From an uncultured Bacteroides sp. (GTDB taxonomy: Bacteria > Bacteroidota > Bacteroidia > Bacteroidales > Bacteroidaceae): a stretch of 38,994 bases of DNA. Location of the stretch: contig CAJKOW010000014.1 in the NCBI GenBank assembly GCA_905201685.1, positions 1-38,994 of the forward strand, in the 5' to 3' direction. Each line of letters begins with the position of its first letter. Within the stretch, counting starts at the first letter, position 1. The notes beneath the pieces are model-generated. The model had not been told where the DNA came from and did not search any database. It saw nothing but the letters and a program-made list of their open reading frames with translations. Position numbers and translations under genes: made by a program. Below, in pieces: positions 1 to 7,436 of the stretch.

Positions 1-20
1 GTGAAAGTCGGGGCTTTGTG

Positions 21-60
21 CTAAAAAAAGAAGGTGTGCTTTTTGACACACCTTCTTATC
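21..60 (-). terminator. Rho-independent terminator of tyrS
   Basis: A perfect 11-bp stem (28-38 with 47-57) closes an 8-nt loop. Read on the minus strand it is followed directly by seven T residues (23-29 on the plus strand). It lies just past the tyrS stop codon, which is the position and shape expected of an intrinsic terminator. Confidence 0.9.
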
Positions 61-79
61 ATATATAAAAACAACTTGC

Positions 80-1372
80 TTATTTCGCAATAATCAGATA
101 ATAGTTCTTCTTGCCGCGCTGAACCAGCAGATATTTGTCGTCCAGCAGATCGGCCGTAGTCACTACCTGGTCAAAAGCAGTCAGTTTCTCTTTATTCAGC
201 GAAACGCCGCCACCTTGCACCAACTTGCGCATCTCGCCCTTCGACGGGAAGACGGCAGCATTCTCAACGAACAAATCAACAGCTTTCACACCGGCTGCCA
301 AGGCATCGCGCGAAACCTCGAACTGAGGAACACCCTCGAATACGGAAAGGAGCGTCTGTTCGTCCAGCTTCTTCAAAGCTTCCGACGTACCACCGCCGAA
401 CAGAATGCTCGAAGCCTCAACAGCAGCATTGTAGTCATCCTCCGAGTGTACCATAATGGTCACTTCCTTGGCCAGACGCTTCTGCAGTACCCGTAAGTGC
501 GGAGCCTGCTGATGTTCGGCAATCAATGCCTCAATCTCTTCCTTACCAATCGACGTGAAGATCTTGATATATTTCTCGGCATCCGCATCGCTCACGTTCA
601 ACCAGAACTGATAGAACTTGTAAGGAGAAGTGTAATGCGGATCAAGCCAGATGTTTCCACTTTCAGTCTTGCCAAATTTGCCACCGTCGGCCTTGGTGAT
701 CAGCGGACAAGTCAGTGCATAGACTTCGCCACCGTTCGTACGGCGAATAAGTTCGGCACCTGTCGTAATGTTACCCCACTGGTCGCTTCCGCCCATCTGC
801 AACTTGCAGTTCTTGGTCTCGTACAGGTGCAGAAAGTCATAGCCCTGCAACAGCTGATATGTGAACTCCGTAAACGAGAGTCCGTCGCGTGCCTCGCCGT
901 TCAGTCGCTTCTGTACCGACTCCTTGGCCATCATATAGTTTACTGTGATATGCTTGCCTACCTCACGGGCAAAGTCAAGGAAAGTAAAGTTCTTCATCCA
1001 GTCGTAGTTGTTCACCAATTCGGCATGGTTGGGAGCATCGGAATCAAAATCCAGGAACTTGCTCAACTGCTTCTTGATGCACTCCTGATTGTGGCGCAAA
1101 GTCTCCTCGTCGAGCAGATTACGTTCCTGCGATTTGCCCGAAGGGTCACCAATCATACCCGTAGCACCACCGATCAGTGCCAGCGGCTTGTGACCGCAAC
1201 GCTGAAAATGACGCAGAATCATCACACCGCACAAGTGTCCGATGTGCAAAGAATCGGCTGTAGGGTCGATACCCAGATAAGCCGTCACCATTTCTTTGGA
1301 TAATAACTCTTCCGTACCCGGCATCATTGTGTGGAGCATGCCACGCCATCTTAATTCTTCTACAAAATTCAT
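80..1372 (-). CDS. tyrS: Tyrosine--tRNA ligase
   Basis: This 430-residue protein is a class I aminoacyl-tRNA synthetase that charges tRNA-Tyr in the cytoplasm. The HIGH signature is at residues 43-46. A KFGKT sequence at 232-236 takes the place of KMSKS, as is normal in bacterial TyrRS. The tyrosine-pocket sequence QMGGSDQWGN lies near 192-201, and the last ~70 residues look like an S4 RNA-binding domain. The length is typical of the family and the protein is complete. A well-formed Bacteroides-type promoter lies upstream, overlapping the end of tatD, and a strong terminator follows, so the gene is probably transcribed alone. Confidence 0.98.
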   Translation of the reverse strand: MNFVEELRWRGMLHTMMPGTEELLSKEMVTAYLGIDPTADSLHIGHLCGVMILRHFQRCGHKPLALIGGATGMIGDPSGKSQERNLLDEETLRHNQECIKKQLSKFLDFDSDAPNHAELVNNYDWMKNFTFLDFAREVGKHITVNYMMAKESVQKRLNGEARDGLSFTEFTYQLLQGYDFLHLYETKNCKLQMGGSDQWGNITTGAELIRRTNGGEVYALTCPLITKADGGKFGKTESGNIWLDPHYTSPYKFYQFWLNVSDADAEKYIKIFTSIGKEEIEALIAEHQQAPHLRVLQKRLAKEVTIMVHSEDDYNAAVEASSILFGGGTSEALKKLDEQTLLSVFEGVPQFEVSRDALAAGVKAVDLFVENAAVFPSKGEMRKLVQGGGVSLNKEKLTAFDQVVTTADLLDDKYLLVQRGKKNYYLIIAK

Positions 1373-1418
1373 CGAATGATTGATTGTTTAATGATTTGAT
1401 TGATAGTTATACTTTGCG

Positions 1419-1449
1419 CAAAAGTACGACCTTTCTTTGAAGAAACAAA
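1419..1449 (-). promoter_or_regulatory. Bacteroides-type promoter of tyrS
   Basis: On the minus strand, TTTG (1446-1449) is followed after 19 nt by TACTTTTG (1419-1426). This fits the Bacteroides -33/-7 consensus (TTTG, then TAnnTTTG) in both sequence and spacing. The predicted start site lies about 40 nt upstream of the tyrS ATG. The upstream element touches the last codons of tatD. Confidence 0.8.
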
Positions 1450-1451
1450 AC

Positions 1452-2096
1452 TTAACGTCTAAAAAAGACGCACTGTATGTTGCGCGAAACCTCTCCTGTC
1501 AATTCACTGCATGTTACGCCACGCAGACAGGCCGCCTTCTCATACAGTTCGGCGATGGGGACATCGCTCTCGTCCGTTTCCAGAAACAGCCGGTCAACAG
1601 GCATCTGTCTCAAGGCCTCTTCCTGGTACCTGGCACCAAAGGAGAGATACATGCCATGGCGCACAAAATCCTGCGCCAACTGCACCTTGCCACGAAAACC
1701 ATGAATAATCCATGGCATACGCGGCTTCAATTCACGTTTCAGCTGCACCAGTTCGGACTGCGCCTTTACTGCATGGATAATCAAAGGCTTGCCAACCAGC
1801 TCGGCCAATCCTGCCTGATATCGGAAAATAGCCATCTGACAGTCGAGCGGCACGGACGACAAACGGTCGATGCCCGCTTCACCAATAGCCAACACCCGCG
1901 GATGTACCGACATTTCCTCGAAACGCCGACGGAAATCATCGGACTGCCACGTACACTCGTCTGCGTACCAGGGATGAATTCCTACCGAATACCACTCGTC
2001 AGGAAGCGGATTAAACTCATGAGGCTGGCAACTGACAATAGCCTGTCCGGCTTCACGCGGAAGCTTGTGAGTATGTATATCTGCAAGGATTGGCAT
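1452..2096 (-). CDS. TatD family metal-dependent hydrolase
   Basis: This 214-residue TIM-barrel hydrolase resembles the TatD DNase family. Metal ligands expected for the family are visible: DIHTH at residues 6-10, Glu73 in GEAGID, His108, His132 and Asp175 in ETDESD. The start at 2096 (MPILADIHTHK) is preferred because the family motif begins within the first ten residues. A longer frame reaching 2165 would overlap yidD and add unrelated residues. It is shorter than classical TatD (about 260 aa), as is common for Bacteroidetes members of this subgroup. It follows yidD by 26 nt and is probably the last gene of the rnpA-yidD-tatD run. The physiological substrate is unknown. Confidence 0.88.
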   Translation of the reverse strand: MPILADIHTHKLPREAGQAIVSCQPHEFNPLPDEWYSVGIHPWYADECTWQSDDFRRRFEEMSVHPRVLAIGEAGIDRLSSVPLDCQMAIFRYQAGLAELVGKPLIIHAVKAQSELVQLKRELKPRMPWIIHGFRGKVQLAQDFVRHGMYLSFGARYQEEALRQMPVDRLFLETDESDVPIAELYEKAACLRGVTCSELTGEVSRNIQCVFFRR

Positions 2097-2122
2097 GAGG
2101 AAGAAAACTGGAATAATCTCTG

Positions 2123-2344
2123 TCAGGGTACAGGGTCGTATCCCGAACCACCCCAGGGATGACAACGCAAAATACGCCGTATGGCCAGATAAAGTCCCTT
2201 GAAAGGACCGTGTTTCTTTATGGCCTCAACAGCATATTGCGAACAGGTAGGAGTAAAGCGGCACGAAGGAGACAGCATCGGCGATATGCACCGCTGATAA
2301 AAATAGATAGGAAGTAACAACAGCCAGGAAAGCAACCTTTTCAT
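2123..2344 (-). CDS. yidD: Membrane protein insertion efficiency factor YidD
   Basis: A 73-residue protein of the YidD/Haemolytic family, which assists YidC-dependent insertion of inner-membrane proteins. The N-terminus has a short hydrophobic, probably amphipathic segment. The family core CRFTPTCSQYAVEAI is at about residues 28-42, followed by RCHPWGGSGYDPVP at the C-terminus. Its ATG overlaps the rnpA stop by 4 nt (ATGA), indicating translational coupling. The adjacency of rnpA and yidD is one of the most conserved gene pairs in bacteria and supports both calls. Confidence 0.96.
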   Translation of the reverse strand: MKRLLSWLLLLPIYFYQRCISPMLSPSCRFTPTCSQYAVEAIKKHGPFKGLYLAIRRILRCHPWGGSGYDPVP

Positions 2345-2718
2345 AACTTCTCGGCAATGCGCGACAAAGCAGTTTTCATCCGTTCCTCAATCAACGAAGA
2401 CGAAACCAGTTCGTCCGACAGATAGATAAACGCAATCGCCAGACGGCACTGACTGCCCGACAAGGCCTCGAGCAACAACTGCTTGTTCAGCCGGTAGGCT
2501 TCCCGAATCTGCCTTTTTACCCGATTGCGCTTCACAGCTCGCTTGAAACGACGTTTTGAGACACTGACCAATATCGAAACAGGCACCTCCAGATCGTCCA
2601 CAGGCAGATACACCACACGCAACGGGAAGACAGAAAACGAACGGGAACCGCCCGCAAACATCTTCTCTATCACTTTCTTCCGGTCCAACCGTTCCGATTT
2701 ACGTAATGTATTAGCCAA
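2341..2718 (-). CDS. rnpA: Ribonuclease P protein component
   Basis: RnpA is the protein subunit of RNase P, which matures tRNA 5' ends. The signature KRNRVKRQIREAYR, preceded by SVSKRRFKRA, is clear. The frame is open back to an ATG at 2811, but the stretch before NTLRKSERL has no family resemblance and overlaps a terminator-like hairpin (2792-2849) behind hemD. I therefore place the start at a TTG codon at 2718 (MANTLRKSERL; 125 aa, normal for the family). A second TTG at 2724 is also possible. If the ATG at 2811 is used, the protein has 156 aa. The identity is secure but the start is not. It overlaps yidD by 4 nt. Confidence 0.93.
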   Translation of the reverse strand: MANTLRKSERLDRKKVIEKMFAGGSRSFSVFPLRVVYLPVDDLEVPVSILVSVSKRRFKRAVKRNRVKRQIREAYRLNKQLLLEALSGSQCRLAIAFIYLSDELVSSSLIEERMKTALSRIAEKL

Positions 2719-2784
2719 ATCCAATTCGATATTAAAAAGTTCACACGTCAATGGGCAAGAACGCCACTGAAAAAAGACTTCCAG

Positions 2785-2849
2785 AAAAACAAAGAAGGTA
2801 AAGTCCGGCACCCACTACAGAAATACATGATGCTTTACCTTACCTTCTT
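2785..2849 (-). terminator. Probable terminator after hemD
   Basis: On the minus strand a GC-poor stem forms between 2833-2849 and 2792-2803, with an AAGGT repeat giving a small bulge or slipped register. It is followed by a T-rich run read from 2785-2791. It starts 24 nt past the hemD stop. It falls inside the longest possible rnpA frame, which argues against the upstream ATG for rnpA. Confidence 0.55.
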
Positions 2850-2872
2850 CGATCTTATCTCAGTTGCAAGTA

Positions 2873-3625
2873 TTATTTGCCTTTATTATTCTCCTTGATA
2901 AACATATCAAGCGCTGCTGTCATCGAAGGAGCCTGTACACTGGGAGCTTCCAAATCCAACCGAAGTCCGGCATCACGTACAGCCTGTGCAGTAGTCGAAC
3001 CAAAGGTTCCGATCTTGATGTCTTTCTGTTCAAAATTAGGGAAATTCTTCTTCAGCGAAGACACGCCGGCCGGACTGAAAAATACCAGCATATCATAGTC
3101 GAATGTTTCATCGGGAGTAAAGTCATTGCTCACCGTACGATACATGATGGCTTCAGTATGCTGTATCTTGTTCTTGTCAAGCGCATTTTTTATCTCATCG
3201 GTATGTACATCCGACATCGGGATCAGATACTTCTCCGTTTTATGCTTGATAATGGCAGGCAGCAAGTCGTCAAACTTACCTGTATTCCCGAAGAATATCT
3301 TACGCTTACGATACTGAACATACTTCTGAATATACAATGCTATGGACTCCGTTACGCAGAAGTACTTCATTGTTTCGGGTATAGTAACACGCAACTCTGT
3401 GCATAAATGAAAGAAGTGGTCAATAGCATGACGCGAAGTAAACACCACAGCTGTATGATCCAGAATAGAAATTTTTTGCTGTCTGAATTCCTTCGCTGAA
3501 AGGCTTTCCACCTTAATAAACGGACGAAAATCGATCTTTACGCCGTATTTTTCTGCAATGTCGTAGTAAGGAGATTTCTCTGATGCCGGTTTCGGCTGCG
3601 ACACAAGTACTTTCTTAATTTTCAA
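2873..3625 (-). CDS. hemD: Uroporphyrinogen-III synthase
   Basis: This 250-residue protein matches the HemD fold of two alternating alpha/beta domains. HemD converts hydroxymethylbilane to uroporphyrinogen III in haem and sirohaem synthesis. Recognisable stretches are VVFTSRHAIDHFF near residue 60, MLVFFSPAGVSSLKK near 180 and IGTFGSTTAQAVRDAGL near 205. The last two correspond to the conserved C-terminal substrate-binding region. It starts 4 nt after the DUF4271 gene and so is probably part of the same transcript. HemD is poorly conserved in sequence, so the call rests on these motifs and on the neighbourhood typical of Bacteroidetes. Confidence 0.93.
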   Translation of the reverse strand: MKIKKVLVSQPKPASEKSPYYDIAEKYGVKIDFRPFIKVESLSAKEFRQQKISILDHTAVVFTSRHAIDHFFHLCTELRVTIPETMKYFCVTESIALYIQKYVQYRKRKIFFGNTGKFDDLLPAIIKHKTEKYLIPMSDVHTDEIKNALDKNKIQHTEAIMYRTVSNDFTPDETFDYDMLVFFSPAGVSSLKKNFPNFEQKDIKIGTFGSTTAQAVRDAGLRLDLEAPSVQAPSMTAALDMFIKENNKGK

Positions 3626-3629
3626 CGTC

Positions 3630-4358
3630 CTAAAATTTTATTATCAAATAATCGTTTAGCTGAACCATACCCACATACAACATGATGCAGGGCACAATTT
3701 CAAGGGCACAAAAGTACAAAATTAAAAGGAAATAGCCATATAAATTATTACAAAAAAGCTTTATCCACTTATATAGCATCAATATTTTAGTAAAAACCAA
3801 AAGAATCAGACCTACAATGACCGTAATTTGCAGCGGCAGATCGAAATAAACGATGAACAAAACAAACGGGAAAAGTGCCAAACCCAAATAATAAAGAAGG
3901 GTAGAATAAGATTCGAGCCAAAGTGAGACACGACTTCCGTCAAAAAAAATCCATCCTAAGAAAGAATAGACAAGCCACTTGACAAACAAATAAGTCAGAC
4001 AAATGCCGATATAAATCGACAACAGCAGAAAAGGGGGAATATGAATCACCAGATCGGGACGAATATCATTGAAATAGTCGAAGAAAAACACACCGGACAA
4101 TACACAGGTCTGCAAAATGAGTAACAACAGATAGCGCATATCGGCAGCCGTCGAAGTAGCAAATATGCTGGTACGCTCGCGATGCAGCAGGAAATCCTTC
4201 ACCAACTGAAGCAGGAACTTACGGCTACGCGACAACACATAGGCCGACAGGAAAAAGCAACCCAACAGAATAGCTGCTACCGCATCGTCCATACGGGGAG
4301 AATACGGAATGGGAATACCTTCCGTCCCTACCAGCCACACTGTCAGTAACTTCATCAT
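3630..4358 (-). CDS. DUF4271 integral membrane protein
   Basis: A 242-residue protein with about six hydrophobic segments, beginning near residues 25-42 (VAAILLGCFFLSAYVLSR) and continuing at about 72-90, 105-130, 150-170, 175-197 and 205-230. This matches DUF4271, a Bacteroidetes-specific inner-membrane family of unknown function that commonly precedes hemD. The start overlaps the stop of the upstream LOG gene by 4 nt (ATGA), and hemD follows after 4 nt, so the three genes are tightly coupled. No catalytic motif is visible. Confidence 0.85.
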   Translation of the reverse strand: MMKLLTVWLVGTEGIPIPYSPRMDDAVAAILLGCFFLSAYVLSRSRKFLLQLVKDFLLHRERTSIFATSTAADMRYLLLLILQTCVLSGVFFFDYFNDIRPDLVIHIPPFLLLSIYIGICLTYLFVKWLVYSFLGWIFFDGSRVSLWLESYSTLLYYLGLALFPFVLFIVYFDLPLQITVIVGLILLVFTKILMLYKWIKLFCNNLYGYFLLILYFCALEIVPCIMLYVGMVQLNDYLIIKF

Positions 4359-4942
4359 ATTGCAGCAAACTTACGGATAGACACATCCCACAACGGCGTT
4401 GTATGTACCAGATCCAGCGCTTCTTCCGGCGTATGAGCCACATGCCAGATGTCACAGTGCTGCTTACGCATGAAATTCTCTTCCACCGCCTTACCGAACA
4501 TGTCAAGCAACGGATCATAATAACCTTTAGTATTCAGAATAACAATCGGATTCAGATACAGCCCCAATTGTTTCCACGTAATCACCTCCAACAATTCCTC
4601 CAACGTACCACATCCACCCGGCAAAGCAATCACGGCATCGCTCAGATCGGCCATCTTCTGCTTGCGCTGGTGCATGTTTTCTACCTCAATCAGTTCAGTC
4701 AGTCCCGTATGGTGCCATCCCTGTTCTACCATGAAGTGAGGTATCACTCCTGTCACCTCACCTCCTTCAGCCAACACGGCATCGGCCACTGCAGCCATCA
4801 GCCCCATATTTCCGGCACCGTTTATCAGCCGGATATGTTGCTGCCCCAACAGAGAACCCAGTTCACGTGCTGCGTCAAAATAAACAGAATCGATTTTTGT
4901 GCTCGAAGCACAGTAAACACATACAGAATCTATCTTATTCAT
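4355..4942 (-). CDS. LOG family protein (TIGR00730 Rossmann fold)
   Basis: A 195-residue protein of the LOG family, whose characterised members are nucleoside 5'-monophosphate phosphoribohydrolases (cytokinin-activating in plants and some bacteria). The signature PGGCGTLEE is at residues 108-116, with Arg-Lys of the catalytic/nucleotide-binding site in MHQRK at 90-94 and a Rossmann glycine stretch NGAGNMGLMAAVADA at 41-55. It is the first gene of the LOG-DUF4271-hemD cluster and has a good promoter. The physiological substrate in Bacteroides is unknown; no lysine decarboxylase role should be inferred from older database names. Confidence 0.93.
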   Translation of the reverse strand: MNKIDSVCVYCASSTKIDSVYFDAARELGSLLGQQHIRLINGAGNMGLMAAVADAVLAEGGEVTGVIPHFMVEQGWHHTGLTELIEVENMHQRKQKMADLSDAVIALPGGCGTLEELLEVITWKQLGLYLNPIVILNTKGYYDPLLDMFGKAVEENFMRKQHCDIWHVAHTPEEALDLVHTTPLWDVSIRKFAAI

Positions 4943-4975
4943 CGTTATTTTCCCATACTACTTGTTATCAGGCGA

Positions 4976-5006
4976 CAAAGGTATGGATTTTCAGCGCCAC
5001 TGGCAA
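4976..5006 (-). promoter_or_regulatory. Bacteroides-type promoter of the LOG-DUF4271-hemD cluster
   Basis: On the minus strand TTG (5004-5006) is followed after 20 nt by TACCTTTG (4976-4983), matching the -33 and -7 elements. The -7 box lies 34 nt upstream of the start codon. Confidence 0.7.
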
Positions 5007-5022
5007 CAGATAGACCTGAAAC

Positions 5023-5532
5023 TTACCGGAAGTCCTTCAGTTCCTGCTGCAACTTCTGACGGGTAAAGAAGATGCGGCTCTTTACCGTTCCCAAAGGCAA
5101 ACCAAGCTTTTCTGCAATCTCCCGGTATTTGAATCCCGCCACGTGCATGGAAAAGGGTACCTTATACTCGCGAGGCAACGCGTTCACCACCCGGCGCATT
5201 TCTTTCAGGTCGTAAGCTTGGTCGGTACTTTCATAAGCCAGCTCGGCCGATGAATTCAGATGATACAGGTTGTCCGTCTGGTCCACGAAAGTCTGTTCGC
5301 GAACGATTTTCCGGTAGTTGTTGATAAAGATATTGCGCATGATGGTATATACCCAACCCTTAAAGTTTGTCTCGGGCGTGTATTTATCCTCATTATCCAA
5401 TGCTTTAAGCGATGTTTCCTGCAAAAGGTCATTGGCCTCTTCACGGTCGGAGGTCAGTTTGTAGGCAAAACGCAACAGATCATCTTGTATATTAATAAGG
5501 TCTTTGGTAAAGTTTGTACTGTTGTTGGTCAT
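5023..5532 (-). CDS. ECF-type RNA polymerase sigma factor
   Basis: A 169-residue sigma-70 family protein of the extracytoplasmic-function group. Region 2 covers about residues 15-80, with the helix EEANDLLQETSLKAL and the WVYTIMRNIFINNYRK stretch that binds the -10 element. Region 4 covers about 112-165, with the helix-turn-helix GFKYREIAEKLGLPLGTVKSRI that reads the -35. The start at 5532 (MTNNSTNF) was chosen over an upstream ATG at 5667, because the extra 45 residues are unlike the family and would include the likely promoter. No anti-sigma factor or SusC-type transporter lies beside it, so it is an orphan ECF factor rather than a FecI/FecR-type pair. Confidence 0.93.
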   Translation of the reverse strand: MTNNSTNFTKDLINIQDDLLRFAYKLTSDREEANDLLQETSLKALDNEDKYTPETNFKGWVYTIMRNIFINNYRKIVREQTFVDQTDNLYHLNSSAELAYESTDQAYDLKEMRRVVNALPREYKVPFSMHVAGFKYREIAEKLGLPLGTVKSRIFFTRQKLQQELKDFR

Positions 5533-5580
5533 AAATACTGTAATTTTGATGAATAATAATGTTTGTGCTTTCCAGCGATG

Positions 5581-5588
5581 CAAACATA
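5581..5588 (-). promoter_or_regulatory. Candidate -7 element of the sigma factor gene
   Basis: TATGTTTG on the minus strand fits TAnnTTTG and lies 48 nt upstream of the chosen start. No convincing TTTG -33 element is found at the usual distance, so the promoter may be weak or activated. Confidence 0.45.
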
Positions 5589-5706
5589 GGGGAAGATTCA
5601 TCATAAGACAGGATACAGACTGGCAATAAAAGGGGGTAAAACTGACAATTGACAGATATTGGGTCATATTTGTCTGTTTTCAGGTGGGTTCTGCCCACAA
5701 AAGGAC

Positions 5707-5750
5707 AAAAAAATCACGCAGATTCCAGTAAAATCACCGTAATCTGCGTG
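5707..5750 (-). terminator. Rho-independent terminator of metK
   Basis: A perfect 10-bp stem (5715-5724 with 5741-5750) encloses a 16-nt loop. On the minus strand it is followed by a run of seven T residues (5707-5713 on the plus strand). It lies about 120 nt past the metK stop codon and separates metK from the sigma factor gene. Confidence 0.85.
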
Positions 5751-5871
5751 AACAACAATTGAATTTATCTACTCTGCTTCTTCAAATAGCAAGGTAAAAA
5801 CCAACAGAATCAGACTTCAGCAATCAAAAAAGCTAAAGAAACTCATTCCATGGTTCAAGCCGACTTAAAGC

Positions 5872-7164
5872 TTACAGACCAAAAGCAGCCTTCACCTTAT
5901 CTACATAATCAAGCTTTTCCCAAGTGAACAGTTCGACAGTAATATCTTTGTTACCTTCGTACCGGCTCTTGAAGTGCTTGGTCACCACCTGCGGTTCACG
6001 ACCCATGTGTCCGTAGGCAGCCGTTTCCTGATAAATAGGATTACGCAACTTCAGCCGGTCCTCGATGGCCTTCGGACGAAGATCAAACAGTTCGTCAATC
6101 TTGCGGGCTATTTCACCGTCACTCATATTTACGTGACTGCGTCCGTACGTATTGACGTAAATATTAATAGGCCGTGCCACACCGATGGCATACGATACCT
6201 GTACCAGCATCTCATCAGCCACGCCGGCAGCCACCAGATTCTTGGCAATATGACGTGCGGCATAGGCAGCCGAGCGGTCCACTTTCGACGGATCCTTACC
6301 CGAGAATGCACCACCACCGTGTGCACCCTTGCCACCGTAAGTATCTACAATGATTTTACGTCCTGTCAGACCCGTATCGCCGTGAGGACCTCCGATCACA
6401 AACTTACCAGTAGGATTGACGTGATACTTGATGTCGTTATTGAACAGTGCCAGCACTTTTTCTGCATGAATCGAAGCAATGACGCGGGGCATCAGGATAT
6501 TAATAACGTCGTAACGAATGATAGCCAGCATCTCTTCATCTGCCTTCAGCTGTGCTTCCTCCGTATCATCGGCAGGTTGGATGAAGTCATCGTGTTGCGT
6601 CGAAACTACAATGGTATCAATCCGTACCGGCGTACCGTTGTCATCGTATTCAATCGTCACCTGACTCTTGGCATCGGGACGAAGATAAGTCATCTGTTTG
6701 CCTTCGCGACGTATTTCGGCCAGAACCTGCAAAATGCGGTGTGCCAGATCGAGGGACAAAGGCATATAGTTTTCCGTTTCGTTGGTGGCATAACCGAACA
6801 TCATACCCTGATCGCCGGCACCCTGTTCCATCGGATCCTGGCGTTCTACACCGCGGTTAATGTCGGGGCTTTGCTCGTGGATGGCGCTCAACACACCGCA
6901 CGAATTACTTTCAAACATGTATTCACCCTTCGTATAGCCGATTTTCTTAATCACTTCACGGGCTATCAGCTGGAGATCTACATAAGCCTTGGTTTTTACT
7001 TCACCGGCCAGCACCACCTGTCCGGTAGTTACCAGCGTTTCGCAAGCTACTTTCGAACTGGGGTCGTAAGCCAGCAGTTTGTCAAGCACAGCGTCCGATA
7101 TCTGATCGGCCACTTTATCGGGGTGTCCTTCCGACACCGATTCGGATGTAAACAAGTATCCCAT
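5872..7164 (-). CDS. metK: S-adenosylmethionine synthetase
   Basis: This 430-residue enzyme makes S-adenosylmethionine from methionine and ATP. The N-terminal ATP-binding motif SVSEGHPDKVADQISD (residues 8-23), the hexapeptide GAGDQG at 115-120 and the P-loop-like GGGAFSGKD at 283-291 are all intact. The protein is longer than the E. coli enzyme (384 aa), as is usual in Bacteroides. It has its own terminator and a leader of about 160 nt. SAM made here is also the substrate of queA and the methyltransferase genes in this window. Confidence 0.98.
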   Translation of the reverse strand: MGYLFTSESVSEGHPDKVADQISDAVLDKLLAYDPSSKVACETLVTTGQVVLAGEVKTKAYVDLQLIAREVIKKIGYTKGEYMFESNSCGVLSAIHEQSPDINRGVERQDPMEQGAGDQGMMFGYATNETENYMPLSLDLAHRILQVLAEIRREGKQMTYLRPDAKSQVTIEYDDNGTPVRIDTIVVSTQHDDFIQPADDTEEAQLKADEEMLAIIRYDVINILMPRVIASIHAEKVLALFNNDIKYHVNPTGKFVIGGPHGDTGLTGRKIIVDTYGGKGAHGGGAFSGKDPSKVDRSAAYAARHIAKNLVAAGVADEMLVQVSYAIGVARPINIYVNTYGRSHVNMSDGEIARKIDELFDLRPKAIEDRLKLRNPIYQETAAYGHMGREPQVVTKHFKSRYEGNKDITVELFTWEKLDYVDKVKAAFGL

Positions 7165-7330
7165 ACTTTTACAATTAAGAATGAATAATTACTAATTAAA
7201 AGTTTAATGGATGGGAAATTCGTGAGTAGAGGTACCGGAAGTTTCCGACTCGTTCAGAAAAGTATGTGTTTTAGCATTTTTTTCTGTGGTTGCAAGCTAC
7301 TCAAATCTTTCCACATTTTTATTTCGGCCG

Positions 7331-7338
7331 CAAAGATA
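7331..7338 (-). promoter_or_regulatory. Candidate -7 element for metK
   Basis: TATCTTTG on the minus strand fits TAnnTTTG. The nearest TTTG (7351-7354) is only 12 nt upstream, so the -33 match is poor. If used, it gives a leader of about 160 nt. I recognise no known SAM riboswitch in that leader by eye. Confidence 0.45.
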
Positions 7339-7436
7339 AGTCTTTTCTGCCAAACATGGTTATTAACAGCTCACTATTAACATTCCTAAAGAAAGCATGC
7401 CGACGTTCTTAGCCATACCGACAACCAAACACCCCA

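Larger units (their letters stand above)
5533..5871. other. Intergenic region between sigma factor and metK
   Basis: This 339-bp stretch has no supportable gene. It holds the metK terminator (5707-5750) and a -7-like element for the sigma factor gene (5581-5588). The remaining sequence is AT-rich and unremarkable. Confidence 0.7.

Noticed and set aside
497..1303. 268-codon open frame on the plus strand
   Set aside because: It is antisense to tyrS with no family resemblance; tyrS is certain.
7165..7330. Possible SAM riboswitch in the metK leader
   Set aside because: The leader is AT-rich, and I see no conserved SAM riboswitch core or multi-stem fold. A covariance-model scan would settle it.
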